A DNA stretch of 36,667 nt from positions 1-36,667 of the forward strand of contig CANQYD010000022.1 of the NCBI GenBank assembly GCA_947627985.1, written 5' to 3'. Of the stretch, positions 23,001 through 32,226 are shown piece by piece (position 1 is the first letter of the stretch; each line of letters opens with the position of its first letter). A program made the position numbers and the translations under genes. The notes beneath the pieces are model-generated. The model worked only from the letters and a program-made list of their open reading frames with translations, was not told the origin of the DNA and ran no database searches. The stretch comes from an uncultured Clostridia bacterium (GTDB lineage: Bacteria; Bacillota; Clostridia; Oscillospirales; Ruminococcaceae).

Positions 23001-24103
23001 GAGCCGGAGAATTTATCAAACGGGAATTTCGGCATCTTGACGACGACGTAGTCAAGCGTGGGCTCGAAGCAGGCGCAGGTCTTGCCGGTGATCTCGTTTT
23101 TGATCTCGTCCAAAGAGTAGCCGAGGGCGATTTTTGTCGTGATCTTGGCGATGGGATATCCCGTGGCTTTTGACGCAAGAGCCGACGAGCGGGATACCCT
23201 CGGGTTGACCTCGATGACGGCATATTCAAAACTCTCGGGGTTGAGCGCGAACTGGCAGTTGCACCCGCCGACAATGCCGATCGAGCTGATGATATCCAAA
23301 GAAGCCGAGCGGAGCATCTGATACTCCTTGTCGGACAGCGTCAGCGCTGGCGCCACGACGATGGAGTCGCCGGTGTGAATGCCGACAGGGTCGATGTTTT
23401 CCATCGAGCAGACGGCGATGACGTTGCCCAAGGCGTCGCGCATGGTCTCAAATTCAATTTCTTTCCAGCCGGAAATGCATTTTTCCACTAAAATCTGGGT
23501 TATCGGCGAGGCGTCAAGACCGGTTCTTGCGATGATCTTCATCTCCTCCTCGTCGTTAGCAATACCTCCGCCGGAGCCTCCCAAGGTGAACGCGGGGCGG
23601 ATAATGACGGGATAGCCGATCTTTTTTGCAATCTCAAGGGCTTCCTCGACGGTGTTTGTAATGTCTGACGGGACGACCGGCTGACCGATCGCCTTCATCG
23701 TGTCGCGGAAGAGTTCACGGTCTTCGGCTTTGTCGATAGCGTCGATGTCCGAGCCTAAGAGCCTTACTCCGTATTTTTCCAGCACTCCCATGCGGCTCAA
23801 TTGCATGGATATCGTGAGACCTGTCTGACCGCCGAGACCTGCCAAAATGCCGTCGGGTCTCTCCTTTTCGATTATCCTCGCGACCGTCTCGGCGTTGAGC
23901 GGCTCGAGATAGATCTCGTCCGCGAGGTTCTTGTCGGTCATTATCGTCGCGGGGTTGGAGTTTACCAAAACGACGTTCACACCCTCCTGACGGAGCACCC
24001 TGCATGCCTGAGCTCCGGCGTAATCGAATTCCGCCGCCTGACCGATGATTATCGGTCCCGAGCCTATCACCAAGACTTTTTTTATAGACATATCCTTAGG
24101 CAT
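20075..24103 (-). CDS. carB-dapF: carbamoyl-phosphate synthase large subunit fused to diaminopimelate epimerase
   Basis: 1342 residues in one frame. Residues 1 to about 1058 are a complete CarB: two ATP-grasp halves beginning [20 protein letters not shown] and [20 protein letters not shown], then the MGS-like allosteric region. It makes carbamoyl phosphate from bicarbonate, ATP and CarA-derived ammonia. Residues about 1059-1342 are DapF-like: [32 protein letters not shown], and [12 protein letters not shown] with the second catalytic Cys (1285). The first catalytic Cys site reads [10 protein letters not shown], with Ala at about 1136. No ribosome site precedes the internal ATG at the junction, which supports a real fusion. 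The start overlaps carA by 8 bases. Confidence 0.93.
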   Translation of the reverse strand: [1342 protein letters not shown]

Positions 24104-25184
24104 TCCGCTCGCCTCCCATCATCGAAATAAATCTGTCAAACAAAAATCCGGTGTCGCGTGGACCTCCGCAGGCTTCGGGGTGGAACTGCACCGTGAAGCA
24201 GTTTTTGCCGGGGTATTCCATTCCCTCGCAGCTCTGATCGTTAGCGTTTATGAAGGTCTGCCTGCCGACGCCCTCCAAGCTGTCGGCGACTACCGCATAG
24301 CCGTGGTTCTGACTCGTGATGTATGTTCTCCCGCCTATCAGATCCTTGACGGGCTGGTTCGCGCCGCGATGACCGTACTTGAGCTTGACCGTCTTTCCGC
24401 CCATCGCAAGGGCTGTGAGCTGGTGCCCGAGGCATATCCCGAAGGTCGGGACCTTGCCGATCATCTTCTTTAATTCCGCTATCGGGATCACGTTCTCCTC
24501 GGGGTCGCCGGGTCCGTTTGAGAGCATGAGACCGTCGGGTTTCATCGCCAAGACCTCCTCGGCTTTTGCGTTCTGCGGGAATACCGTTACCTCGCAGCCG
24601 CGCTGCTGAAGGCTTCTTATGATGTTTTTCTTGGCGCCGTAGTCCATCAGCGCGACCCGGAATTTCCTGTCTCCCTCGGCGGGAAATACCTCGGTTCTGT
24701 CGGCTGATACCGTCTCTACGGCTTTTTCTACGCGGTAGGTTATTATCTCGGAAAGATCATGCGGCACTTCCGAGCAGATCATCGCGTTCATTACGCCTTC
24801 TTCGCGTATGATTCTTGTGATCTCGCGGGTATCTACGCCCATGATCCCGGGGATATCGTTACTTATCAAAAATTCATTCAGCTCCCCCTCCGAGCGAAAG
24901 TTTGAGGGGGCGTCGCACATCTCCCGAACAACGTAACCCCGAACAGCAGTCTTTCCCTCGAAGTCGGGAGAGATGACGCCGTAGTTTCCGATCAAGGGGA
25001 ATGTCTGCATGACGATCTGACCGCAGTAGCTCGGGTCGGTGAGGGTCTCAAGATAGCCCGTCATGCCGGTCGTGAAGACGAGCTCTCCCACGCTGTCGCG
25101 CATTGATCCGATCCTCACGCCCTCGTATACGCTGCCGTTTGACAGCACAAGGTAGGCTTTTTTGGAAAACTGAATCTCGTTCAT
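24096..25184 (-). CDS. carA: carbamoyl-phosphate synthase small subunit
   Basis: 362 residues, normal length. The N-terminal CPSase domain has YLVLSNGSVYEGVRIG and ELVFTTGMTGYLETLTDPSY. The C-terminal class I glutamine amidotransferase has LSNGPGDPE, nucleophile Cys251 in FGICLGHQL, and QFHPEA with the catalytic His and Glu. It supplies ammonia from glutamine to CarB. First gene of the operon, with AAAGGACGG upstream and a promoter at 25229-25257. Its product feeds both arginine (argF, next operon) and pyrimidines. Confidence 0.97.
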   Translation of the reverse strand: MNEIQFSKKAYLVLSNGSVYEGVRIGSMRDSVGELVFTTGMTGYLETLTDPSYCGQIVMQTFPLIGNYGVISPDFEGKTAVRGYVVREMCDAPSNFRSEGELNEFLISNDIPGIMGVDTREITRIIREEGVMNAMICSEVPHDLSEIITYRVEKAVETVSADRTEVFPAEGDRKFRVALMDYGAKKNIIRSLQQRGCEVTVFPQNAKAEEVLAMKPDGLMLSNGPGDPEENVIPIAELKKMIGKVPTFGICLGHQLTALAMGGKTVKLKYGHRGANQPVKDLIGGRTYITSQNHGYAVVADSLEGVGRQTFINANDQSCEGMEYPGKNCFTVQFHPEACGGPRDTGFLFDRFISMMGGERNA

Positions 25185-25207
25185 TTTTATTTCCGTCCTT
25201 TATTTTG

Positions 25208-25221
25208 ATATTTTAATGCAT
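25208..25221. promoter_or_regulatory. motif shared by carA and argG promoters
   Basis: ATATTTTAATGCAT lies at the expected start of carA transcription. The argG promoter has ATATTTAATGCAT between its -35 and -10 boxes (29000-29012, minus strand). The shared position near two arginine-related promoters suggests a common repressor such as ArgR, but the match to the classical ARG box is poor. Confidence 0.3.
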
Positions 25222-25228
25222 TCGTATA

Positions 25229-25257
25229 ATTATATCATATCGCGCCCGGTTATTCAA
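25229..25257 (-). promoter_or_regulatory. carA-carB/dapF promoter
   Basis: Minus strand TTGAAT (25252-25257), 17-base spacer, TATAAT (25229-25234). Confidence 0.75.
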
Positions 25258-25303
25258 TAGCCGAAATGTCGATTTTGAATTTTCGTGATTTTGACTAATC
25301 CCT

Positions 25304-25333
25304 AAAAAATCATCACCGCTTTAAACGGTGATG
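25304..25333 (-). terminator. terminator of argG-argH-argF
   Basis: Minus strand CATCACCG, loop TTTAAAG, CGGTGATG, then ATTTTTT. It begins 8 bases after the argF stop. Confidence 0.92.
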
Positions 25334-25340
25334 AAAAACG

Positions 25341-26330
25341 CTAAATAAGGGTCGTCGCCATGACAGCCTTGATGGTGTGCAAACGGTTCTCCGCCTCGTC
25401 AAATACCACCGAAGCCTCCGATTCAAACACTTCGTCGGTGACTTCAAGACAATCATAGCCGAATTTCTGATACATCTCCCTGCCGATCTCGGTCTTGAGA
25501 TCGTGGAAGGCTGGGAGGCAGTGCATAAAGAGGGTCTTCTTGCCGGTCATGTCCATGAGAGCCTTGTTGACCTGATAGGGCATCAAATCTTTGATCCTCT
25601 CAGCCCATACTTCATCCGGCTCGCCCATCGACACCCAGACGTCGGTGTAGATGACGTCGGCGTCCCTGACAGCTGTCTTCTGATCCTCGATAAATTCAAG
25701 GGTCGCGCCGCTTTCTTTTGCAATATCAAGACACTGCCTGACGAGCTCGCCGTCGGGGAAATAGCCTTTTGGAGAACATGCTACAAAATGCATTCCCATC
25801 TTCGCGCAGCCAACCATCAGGGAGTTGCCCATGTTATACCTCGCGTCGCCCATGTAGACAAGCTTCACGCCCTTTAATCTGCCGATGTGCTCTCTTATTG
25901 TCAGGAAATCCGCTAAAATCTGCGTGGGGTGGAATTCGTTGGTAAGACCGTTCCAGACCGGCACACGAGAGTAATAGGCAAGGCTGTCGGCTCTTTCCTG
26001 CTCAAAGCCGCGGTATTCTATCCCGTCAAACATTCTTCCCAAAACGCGCGCGGTGTCGGGAATGGACTCCTTTTTGCCGATCTGCGACGACTTCGGATCG
26101 AGATACACGGCGTGCATTCCGAGGTCGGCAGCCGCGACTTCAAAGGAGCAACGGGTCCTTGTCGAGGTCTTTTCAAATATCAGCGCGACGTTTTTCCCCT
26201 CAAGATAGCGGTGGGGAATGCCGGCTTTTTTTAAGGATTTGAGCTCGGAGGCTGCATTCAGAAGCCCCTCTATCTCCTCGGGAGTGAAATCCAAAAGCTT
26301 TAAAAAGCTCCTGCCTTTAAGTGAAATCAT
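25341..26330 (-). CDS. argF: ornithine carbamoyltransferase
   Basis: 329 residues. Carbamoyl-phosphate loop STRTR at 56-60 ([14 protein letters not shown]), HPTQ at 134-137, and the ornithine-side HCLP at 270-273 ([10 protein letters not shown]). It makes citrulline from ornithine and carbamoyl phosphate. It could in principle be a catabolic ArcB, but the linkage to argG and argH supports a biosynthetic role. The start overlaps argH by 14 bases, with its AAGGAG site inside argH. Last gene of the operon. Confidence 0.95.
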   Translation of the reverse strand: MISLKGRSFLKLLDFTPEEIEGLLNAASELKSLKKAGIPHRYLEGKNVALIFEKTSTRTRCSFEVAAADLGMHAVYLDPKSSQIGKKESIPDTARVLGRMFDGIEYRGFEQERADSLAYYSRVPVWNGLTNEFHPTQILADFLTIREHIGRLKGVKLVYMGDARYNMGNSLMVGCAKMGMHFVACSPKGYFPDGELVRQCLDIAKESGATLEFIEDQKTAVRDADVIYTDVWVSMGEPDEVWAERIKDLMPYQVNKALMDMTGKKTLFMHCLPAFHDLKTEIGREMYQKFGYDCLEVTDEVFESEASVVFDEAENRLHTIKAVMATTLI

Positions 26331-27720
26331 ATCGGTTCTCCTTGATGTTTTTTAGTTCGGCTCGTACATTATCTATCTGCTTATCCACCGATTCGGGACC
26401 GGTTCCGCCTTCCGAAATCCTCTTTTTTACGCAGGTCATGAGGTCGATGTCGGCGTAGACATCATCATCAACAAGCTCGCAAAGGGATTTATAATCCTCC
26501 AAAGGAAGATCATCGAGCACGCAGCCTTTTTCGGTGCATTTTGCGACTGCCTGACCCGCGATCTTATACGCAGATCGGAAGGGAAGCCCCTTTCTTACAA
26601 GATAGTCGGCAAGGTCGGTGGCGTTGATAAACCCGGTTTTAGCGGCTTTAAGCATGTTCTCGGGATTAGCCTTCATTTCCTTTATCATCGGGATAAAGAC
26701 CGTAAGGCAGGCTTTAACGCTGTCAACGCAGTCAAAGACCGCCTCCTTATCCTCCTGCATATCCTTATTATACGCAAGCGGGAGACCTTTTAAGACCGTG
26801 AGAAGAGTCGTCAAAGAGCCGTATACCCGTCCCGTCTTTCCCCTGATAAGCTCCGCCATGTCGGGATTTTTCTTCTGCGGCATGATGGAAGAGCCCGTCG
26901 TAAAGGAGTCTGAGAGGCTGATGAAGCGAAATTCCCAGCTCGACCAGAGTATCAGCTCCTCGCAAAACCTCGAAAGATGCATCTGAAGGATCGAGAGGAC
27001 GGAGCAGAGTTCTATCGCAAAATCGCGGTCGGATACGGCGTCGATTGAGTTCTTGCATATCCCGTCAAAGCCTAAAAGCTCGGCTTCGTAGAGCCTGTCG
27101 GTATTGTATGTGGTTCCCGCCAGCGCGCAGGCTCCTATCGGGGATATGTTCATGCGCTTAAGACAGTCCCGCAGCCTGTCGATATCCCGCAAAAACATCA
27201 TGCAATAGGCAAGGAGCTGGTGGGAAAAGAGAATCGGCTGGGCGCGCTGCAGATGGGTATAGCCCGGCATTACCGCGGTTTTATACTCCTCCGCCTTGTC
27301 GCAGACTGCCGATACAGCCTCCTTTGTGAGGCTGATGAGCTCGGCGGTCTCATTTCTTAAATACATTCTCAGATCAAGAGCGACCTGATCGTTTCGGGAC
27401 CTTGCGGTGTGGAGCTTTTTGCCGGTGTCGCCGATCCTCTCGGTCAGAACCTGCTCCACAAACATGTGTATATCCTCGCAGTCGGGATCGATCTTCAAAG
27501 CGCCGCTCTCAAGGTCTTTGAGGATATCCTTAAGACCCGAGATTATCTGCTCGGCTTCGGGGCTTGAGATGATCCCCTGCTTTGCAAGCATTTTTGCATG
27601 GGCGACCGAGCCCGTGATGTCCTCCTTATACATTCTTGAATCAAAGGAAATGGAGGAGTTGAAATCGTCGGCGATTTTTGATGTGACGCCTTCGGTCACG
27701 CCCGCCCACATTTTTGCCAT
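26317..27720 (-). CDS. argH: argininosuccinate lyase
   Basis: 467 residues, fumarase/aspartase superfamily. Conserved features: [19 protein letters not shown] (about 104-122), the catalytic-His region [11 protein letters not shown], and the signature loop [12 protein letters not shown] at 276-287 with the catalytic Ser. It releases arginine and fumarate from argininosuccinate. It starts 10 bases after argG with a GAGGT site. The N-terminus [11 protein letters not shown] is normal for the family. Confidence 0.97.
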   Translation of the reverse strand: MAKMWAGVTEGVTSKIADDFNSSISFDSRMYKEDITGSVAHAKMLAKQGIISSPEAEQIISGLKDILKDLESGALKIDPDCEDIHMFVEQVLTERIGDTGKKLHTARSRNDQVALDLRMYLRNETAELISLTKEAVSAVCDKAEEYKTAVMPGYTHLQRAQPILFSHQLLAYCMMFLRDIDRLRDCLKRMNISPIGACALAGTTYNTDRLYEAELLGFDGICKNSIDAVSDRDFAIELCSVLSILQMHLSRFCEELILWSSWEFRFISLSDSFTTGSSIMPQKKNPDMAELIRGKTGRVYGSLTTLLTVLKGLPLAYNKDMQEDKEAVFDCVDSVKACLTVFIPMIKEMKANPENMLKAAKTGFINATDLADYLVRKGLPFRSAYKIAGQAVAKCTEKGCVLDDLPLEDYKSLCELVDDDVYADIDLMTCVKKRISEGGTGPESVDKQIDNVRAELKNIKENRYDFT

Positions 27721-27730
27721 AATCTACCTC

Positions 27731-28954
27731 TTACTTTTTGTTCTTTTCATCGACTACCGCCTGCACCTTGATAGGCAGACCGTAGAGGTTGATGAAGCCG
27801 GCGCTGTCCTTCTGGTCGTAGTCGGACTCGCCGAATGTCGCTATCTCCTCGCTGTAGAGGCTGTAATCGCTCCACACTCCGGCGTTGATCATGTTGCCCT
27901 TATAGAGCTTCAGGCGAACTTTTCCGGTCACGCGCTCCTGAGTTTTGTCTACGAACGCGGAGAGGGCTTCCCTCAGAGGTGTGAACCACTGACCGTTGTA
28001 GACGAGCTCGGCGAAGGTGATCGATATCCTCTGCTTCTCGTGGAGGGTCATCTTGTCGAGGCATATTGATTCAAGGACGCTGTGTGCTTTATAAAGAACA
28101 GTTCCGCCGGGGGTCTCGTATACGCCGCGGCATTTCATTCCTACAAGGCGGTTCTCGACGATGTCGATGATTCCGATGCCGTTCCTGCCGCCGATCTCGT
28201 TGAGATTTAAGATGATGTCCTTGGCGCTCATCTTCTTGCCGTTCAAGGAGACGGGAATACCCTTGTCAAACTCGATCTCGACATATTCCGGCTTGTCGGG
28301 CGCCTGAATCGGGCTGATACCCATCTCGAGGAAGCCCGGCTTTTCATACTGCGGCTCGTTGCCGGTGTCCTCAAGATCGAGACCCTCATGGCTCAGGTGC
28401 CAGAGGTTCTTGTCCTTGGAATAGTTGGTCTCGCGGTTGATTTTAAGAGGGATATTGTGAGCCTCGGCGTAGTCGATCTCCTCGTCTCTCGATTTTATGC
28501 TCCACTCCCTCCAAGGCGCGATTATCGGCATATTCGGGGCGAAGTGCTTGATCGCGAGTTCAAACCGGACCTGATCGTTTCCCTTGCCGGTGCAGCCGTG
28601 GACGATGGCGTCGGCGTGCTCTTTTTTGGCGATCTCGACAAGCCCTTTCGCGATGCAGGGACGCGCGTGGGAGGTGCCCAAGAGATATTCCTCATAGACG
28701 GCTCCCGCCTTCATCGTCGGGATTATGTACTCGTTGACGTACTCCTCGGTGAGGTCCAAGACATAGAGCTTCGAGGCTCCGGTCTTGAGAGCTTTTTCTT
28801 CAAGTCCTTCGAGCTCGTCAGCCTGACCGACGTTTCCCGAGACCGCGATGACCTCGCAGTTGTTATAATTTTCCTTGAGCCACGGAATGATGATCGAGGT
28901 GTCAAGTCCTCCCGAATATGCAAGAACTACCTTTTTTATGCTGTTTTTATCCAT
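27731..28954 (-). CDS. argG: argininosuccinate synthase
   Basis: 407 residues from ATG 28954, selected because AAGGAGA sits just upstream; the in-frame ATG at 29005 adds 17 residues that would overlap the promoter. PP-loop ATP-binding motif AYSGGLDTS at 12-20, then the family regions [33 protein letters not shown] and [14 protein letters not shown]. It joins citrulline and aspartate with ATP. First gene of argG-argH-argF. Confidence 0.97.
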   Translation of the reverse strand: MDKNSIKKVVLAYSGGLDTSIIIPWLKENYNNCEVIAVSGNVGQADELEGLEEKALKTGASKLYVLDLTEEYVNEYIIPTMKAGAVYEEYLLGTSHARPCIAKGLVEIAKKEHADAIVHGCTGKGNDQVRFELAIKHFAPNMPIIAPWREWSIKSRDEEIDYAEAHNIPLKINRETNYSKDKNLWHLSHEGLDLEDTGNEPQYEKPGFLEMGISPIQAPDKPEYVEIEFDKGIPVSLNGKKMSAKDIILNLNEIGGRNGIGIIDIVENRLVGMKCRGVYETPGGTVLYKAHSVLESICLDKMTLHEKQRISITFAELVYNGQWFTPLREALSAFVDKTQERVTGKVRLKLYKGNMINAGVWSDYSLYSEEIATFGESDYDQKDSAGFINLYGLPIKVQAVVDEKNKK

Positions 28955-28996
28955 TTTGTCTTCTCCTTTATGCAATAATTTTTGTATCTTGTGTAT

Positions 28997-29025
28997 ATTA
29001 TGCATTAAATATGCGTGATTGTCAA
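28997..29025 (-). promoter_or_regulatory. argG promoter
   Basis: Minus strand TTGACA (29020-29025), 17-base spacer, CATAAT (28997-29002). The spacer holds the ATATTTAATGCAT motif also seen at carA. Confidence 0.7.
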
Positions 29026-29098
29026 GAGGGTTTTCAAAATTCGTCGGATATGTTAATTATGCAAAATCTGAGCCGCATGATTTATACAAATCGACGGA

Positions 29099-30127
29099 TC
29101 AGACCAGCTCGGCGATGTCGTAGATAAGCTTCTCCGACTTCTCCCAACCGAGGCAGGGGTCTGTGATCGACTTGCCGTAGACGCACTCCCCTATCTTCTG
29201 CGCGCCGTCCTCGATGTAACTCTCGATCATGAAGCCCTTGACAAGCTTTTTGATATCGTCGGAGTGGCGGCAACTGTAGAGCACTTCCTTGCAAATCCTC
29301 GGCTGCTGAAGAGCCTGTTTGCCGGAGTTTGAGTGGTTGGTGTCGATGATGAGCGCGGGATTCTGAAGCCCGGAGGCGGCATAGGTCTCGCTCAGGTGCA
29401 GAAGGTCCTCATAGTGGTAGTTCGGGAGATTTTCGCCGTGCTTGTTGACATATCCGCGCAAAATCGCGTGGGCAAGGGGGTTGCCCTGAGAATGGACCTC
29501 CCAGCCTCTGTAGATGAATGTGTGCTTATGCTGAGCGGCTTTTATGGAGTTCATCATGACCGAGATGTCCCCGCTCATCGGGTTTTTCATGCCTACCGGA
29601 ATGTTCAGTCCCGAAGCGGTGAGACGGTGGTGCTGATCTTCAACCGAGCGCGCGCCGACGGCAACATATCCCAAAATATCGCTTAAATAGCGGTGATTTT
29701 CGGGGTACAGCATCTCGTCGGCACAGGAAAAACCGTACTCCGAGAGGGCTTTCATATGCAGCTGCCTTATCGCGACGATGCCTTTGAACATGTCGGGCTT
29801 TTCGTTCGGGTCGGGCTGGTGCAAAAGCCCTTTGTAGCCGTCGCCCGTCGTGCGGGGCTTGCCGGTGTAGATTCTCGGGATGATGAATATCTTGTCCTTC
29901 ACCTTCTCCTGAACCTCTCTGAGCCTTCCGATGTAGTCGAGGACGCTGTCGGCGTTGTCAGCCGAGCAGGGACCGATCACGAGGATAAATTTGTCGGATT
30001 TTCCGGTGAAGATGTCGGCAAGCTCATCTGCCCTCTCCTTGACAACTTTGGCAAGTTCGTCCGAAAGAGGAAACATTTTCTTGCATTCCTGCGGTATCGG
30101 AAGCTTGCGCTCGAATACCATATTCAT
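29099..30127 (-). CDS. aroF: 3-deoxy-7-phosphoheptulonate (DAHP) synthase, AroFGH type
   Basis: 342 residues. Class I-alpha signatures: ILVIGPCSADN (about 49-59), PRIYTGKPRTTGDGYKGL with the substrate-binding Arg and Lys, GARSVEDQHHR, GMKNPMSGD, and IIDTNHSNSGK with a metal-ligand His. It condenses PEP and erythrose-4-phosphate, the first step of the shikimate pathway. The start ATG follows AGGAAG by 8 bases. It is the last gene of the aromatic operon, 31 bases after tyrA. No clear terminator was seen in the 70 bases before the argG promoter. Which amino acid feeds back on it cannot be told. Confidence 0.95.
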   Translation of the reverse strand: MNMVFERKLPIPQECKKMFPLSDELAKVVKERADELADIFTGKSDKFILVIGPCSADNADSVLDYIGRLREVQEKVKDKIFIIPRIYTGKPRTTGDGYKGLLHQPDPNEKPDMFKGIVAIRQLHMKALSEYGFSCADEMLYPENHRYLSDILGYVAVGARSVEDQHHRLTASGLNIPVGMKNPMSGDISVMMNSIKAAQHKHTFIYRGWEVHSQGNPLAHAILRGYVNKHGENLPNYHYEDLLHLSETYAASGLQNPALIIDTNHSNSGKQALQQPRICKEVLYSCRHSDDIKKLVKGFMIESYIEDGAQKIGECVYGKSITDPCLGWEKSEKLIYDIAELV

Positions 30128-30158
30128 AAATCATACTTCCTTTCAGAAAGATTATTTA

Positions 30159-31016
30159 CTATTTTTTGTCAAATTTGGCGCGGCGCTCCGTCGAGTATCT
30201 CATCATCTCGCGCATGCCCTCGACGTCGCCCTCGGCTATCATATCCCGCAGCTTCTTAAACTGCCTGTCGAAGAGGTCCATCTGCTCCAAGAGAGCCTTT
30301 TGATTCGCCATGAAGAGCTCCGACCACATGAGATCGTTTATGCGGGCGATTCTTGTCAGGTCGCGGAAGGAATCCCCCGTGAATTTCTCGATATTTTCGG
30401 CGTCGTTACAGGTCATCAGGCTCACGGCGATGCAGTGGGTGAGCTGAGACACGAATCCTATCATCTCGTCGTGCTCCTCGGGACTGAGCTCGGCAACCTG
30501 CGCAAAGCCCAATAAAAGCCCAAGTTCACGGCATGTCTCGATCGCTTCCGGGGTATTTTTTGCGGTCGGGGTCACGATGTAGTTTGCGCCGTGAAAGATT
30601 CGTGAAGTCGCATTCTCCACGCCGTACACCTCGCGCCCCGCCATCGGGTGAGCGGCGATAAATTCGCAGTCGGGGCGGAGCATATCCTGAACTTCATACA
30701 CCACCGAACCCTTGACGCCGGTGACGTCCGTAAGAAGCGCGCCGGGCTTTAAAAGGTGCTGATTTGCCTTGAGCCATTCTATAAAAATATGCGGATAGAG
30801 CGCGAAAACGACGATATCCGCCTCGCCGATGAGGTCGGCTCTGATCTCTGCGGCGCCGTCGACAATAAGCCCGTTTTCGAGGGCGTAGTCTATGGAGCGC
30901 TGCGAGCGGGTGATCGCCGTCACCCTAAAGCCGTAGCGCTTCAGAGCCTCTGCGTATGAGCCTCCGATGAGCCCGAGCCCGACGATCAGTATATTCTTTT
31001 TTACGTCAATCATCAT
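30159..31016 (-). CDS. tyrA: prephenate dehydrogenase
   Basis: About 285 residues. The N-terminal NAD(P)-binding motif is GLGLIGGSYAEAL. It continues with ADIVVFALYP, LLTDVTGVKG, and AHPMAGREVYGVENAT (the catalytic-His region), then an all-helical domain with LSPEEHDEMIGFVSQLTHCI. There is no C-terminal ACT domain, so feedback through such a domain is absent. It converts prephenate to hydroxyphenylpyruvate. I prefer ATG 31016 because AAGGA is 9 bases upstream; starting at 31025 would place the site too close. It directly follows aroA. Confidence 0.92.
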   Translation of the reverse strand: MMIDVKKNILIVGLGLIGGSYAEALKRYGFRVTAITRSQRSIDYALENGLIVDGAAEIRADLIGEADIVVFALYPHIFIEWLKANQHLLKPGALLTDVTGVKGSVVYEVQDMLRPDCEFIAAHPMAGREVYGVENATSRIFHGANYIVTPTAKNTPEAIETCRELGLLLGFAQVAELSPEEHDEMIGFVSQLTHCIAVSLMTCNDAENIEKFTGDSFRDLTRIARINDLMWSELFMANQKALLEQMDLFDRQFKKLRDMIAEGDVEGMREMMRYSTERRAKFDKK

Positions 31017-31017
31017 G

Positions 31018-32226
31018 TCAATCATTCCTTATTTTTACATCGCAGCCGAGCGATTTAATTGCGTCAAAGAAGTCGGGGAAGGTCTTGGAGACCGCCTCGC
31101 AGCCCTCTATTTCCCCTCCCGTGACCGTGCAGATGACGGCGAGGGACATAACGATGCGGTGGTCGTTGTGACCGTTGAGCGGGGCGACGGGACTGTGAAG
31201 ATTTGACTTCGGCACTGTAATGGAGTTTTCCTTTACATCTATCTCACAGCCGAATTTTAAGAGTTCGTCATGCATGACCCTGCCGCGGTCGCTTTCCTTC
31301 ATCGCGAGCCGCCTTGTTCCGACGAGCTTACAGCCGTGATTAAGGGCTCCGAGAGCCATGCAGATAGGTCCCAAATCCGGACAATCGGTGATGTCGATTT
31401 CGGGTGCAGAATCGATAAATTTAGGGAAATATTCACGGTATATGCGGTCGCCCTGTACCGAATTATCTGACAAGCCGTTTACCTTTACAGAACCTCCGAT
31501 CACGTTGAAAGCGTCAAGAAAAGCCGCATTGGAAAAATCTCCTTCACATACGACATCGGCGGGCTTGAGACTTTTCCCGGAAATCAGGACGGTGTACTCG
31601 TCTTTAAAATGCACAGAACCGCCGAATTTTTTTATCGCGCTGAGGGTGAGATCGACATATGAACGGCTCTCAAACGGCGGAATGATGCGTATTTCGCTGT
31701 CGCCCGAAAGTGAGAGCAAACCGAAGATCAGCCCCGATATGAACTGGCTCGAGACCGAGCCAGATAGCTCATATACCCCAGGTTTAAGGTCGCCTCGGAC
31801 GGTTATGAAGCCGTCGCCCTTTTTATAGAGGAAACCGTGCTCCCGGCAGAGCTGCTCATATATCTCCTGCGGACGGTCCATCAGCCTGCCGGATCCGTAA
31901 AGTGAAATATCTTTACATGCAGTCAGGCAGAGGGGTATCAGAAATCTCAATGTGTTGCCGCTTTCACGACAGTCGAGCCTATCGGATACCGATTTCAGGA
32001 GGTTTGAGCCGTCTACGGCTGCGGAATTTTCGGAGATTTCGATGGCCGCGCCAAGGGCTCGTAGGCAGTCGATCATCGCCAAGACGTCCTGAGACATGGC
32101 AAGGTTATCTACTTTACAGCGTCCTCCCGACAGCGCGGCTAAAAGAAGGAGCCGGTGAGCCATGCTCTTTGAGGGAGGAGCCGTGACCTCGCCGTGAAGG
32201 ACGGATTTTTCAATTTTCGCGATCAT
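31018..32226 (-). CDS. aroA: EPSP synthase (3-phosphoshikimate 1-carboxyvinyltransferase)
   Basis: 402 residues. N-terminal APPSKSMAHRLLLLAAL holds the Lys, Ser and Arg that bind shikimate-3-phosphate and PEP. The glycine-rich PEP loop reads DCRESGNTLRFLIPL, a divergent form of the classical LDCGNAGTAMRPL. Later come the substrate region SGSVSSQFISGLI, the catalytic-Asp region DITDCPDLGP, RLAMKESDR and NGHNDHRIVMSLA. Its start overlaps aroQ by 4 bases and its stop abuts tyrA. Glyphosate behaviour cannot be inferred safely from this loop. Confidence 0.95.
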   Translation of the reverse strand: MIAKIEKSVLHGEVTAPPSKSMAHRLLLLAALSGGRCKVDNLAMSQDVLAMIDCLRALGAAIEISENSAAVDGSNLLKSVSDRLDCRESGNTLRFLIPLCLTACKDISLYGSGRLMDRPQEIYEQLCREHGFLYKKGDGFITVRGDLKPGVYELSGSVSSQFISGLIFGLLSLSGDSEIRIIPPFESRSYVDLTLSAIKKFGGSVHFKDEYTVLISGKSLKPADVVCEGDFSNAAFLDAFNVIGGSVKVNGLSDNSVQGDRIYREYFPKFIDSAPEIDITDCPDLGPICMALGALNHGCKLVGTRRLAMKESDRGRVMHDELLKFGCEIDVKENSITVPKSNLHSPVAPLNGHNDHRIVMSLAVICTVTGGEIEGCEAVSKTFPDFFDAIKSLGCDVKIRND

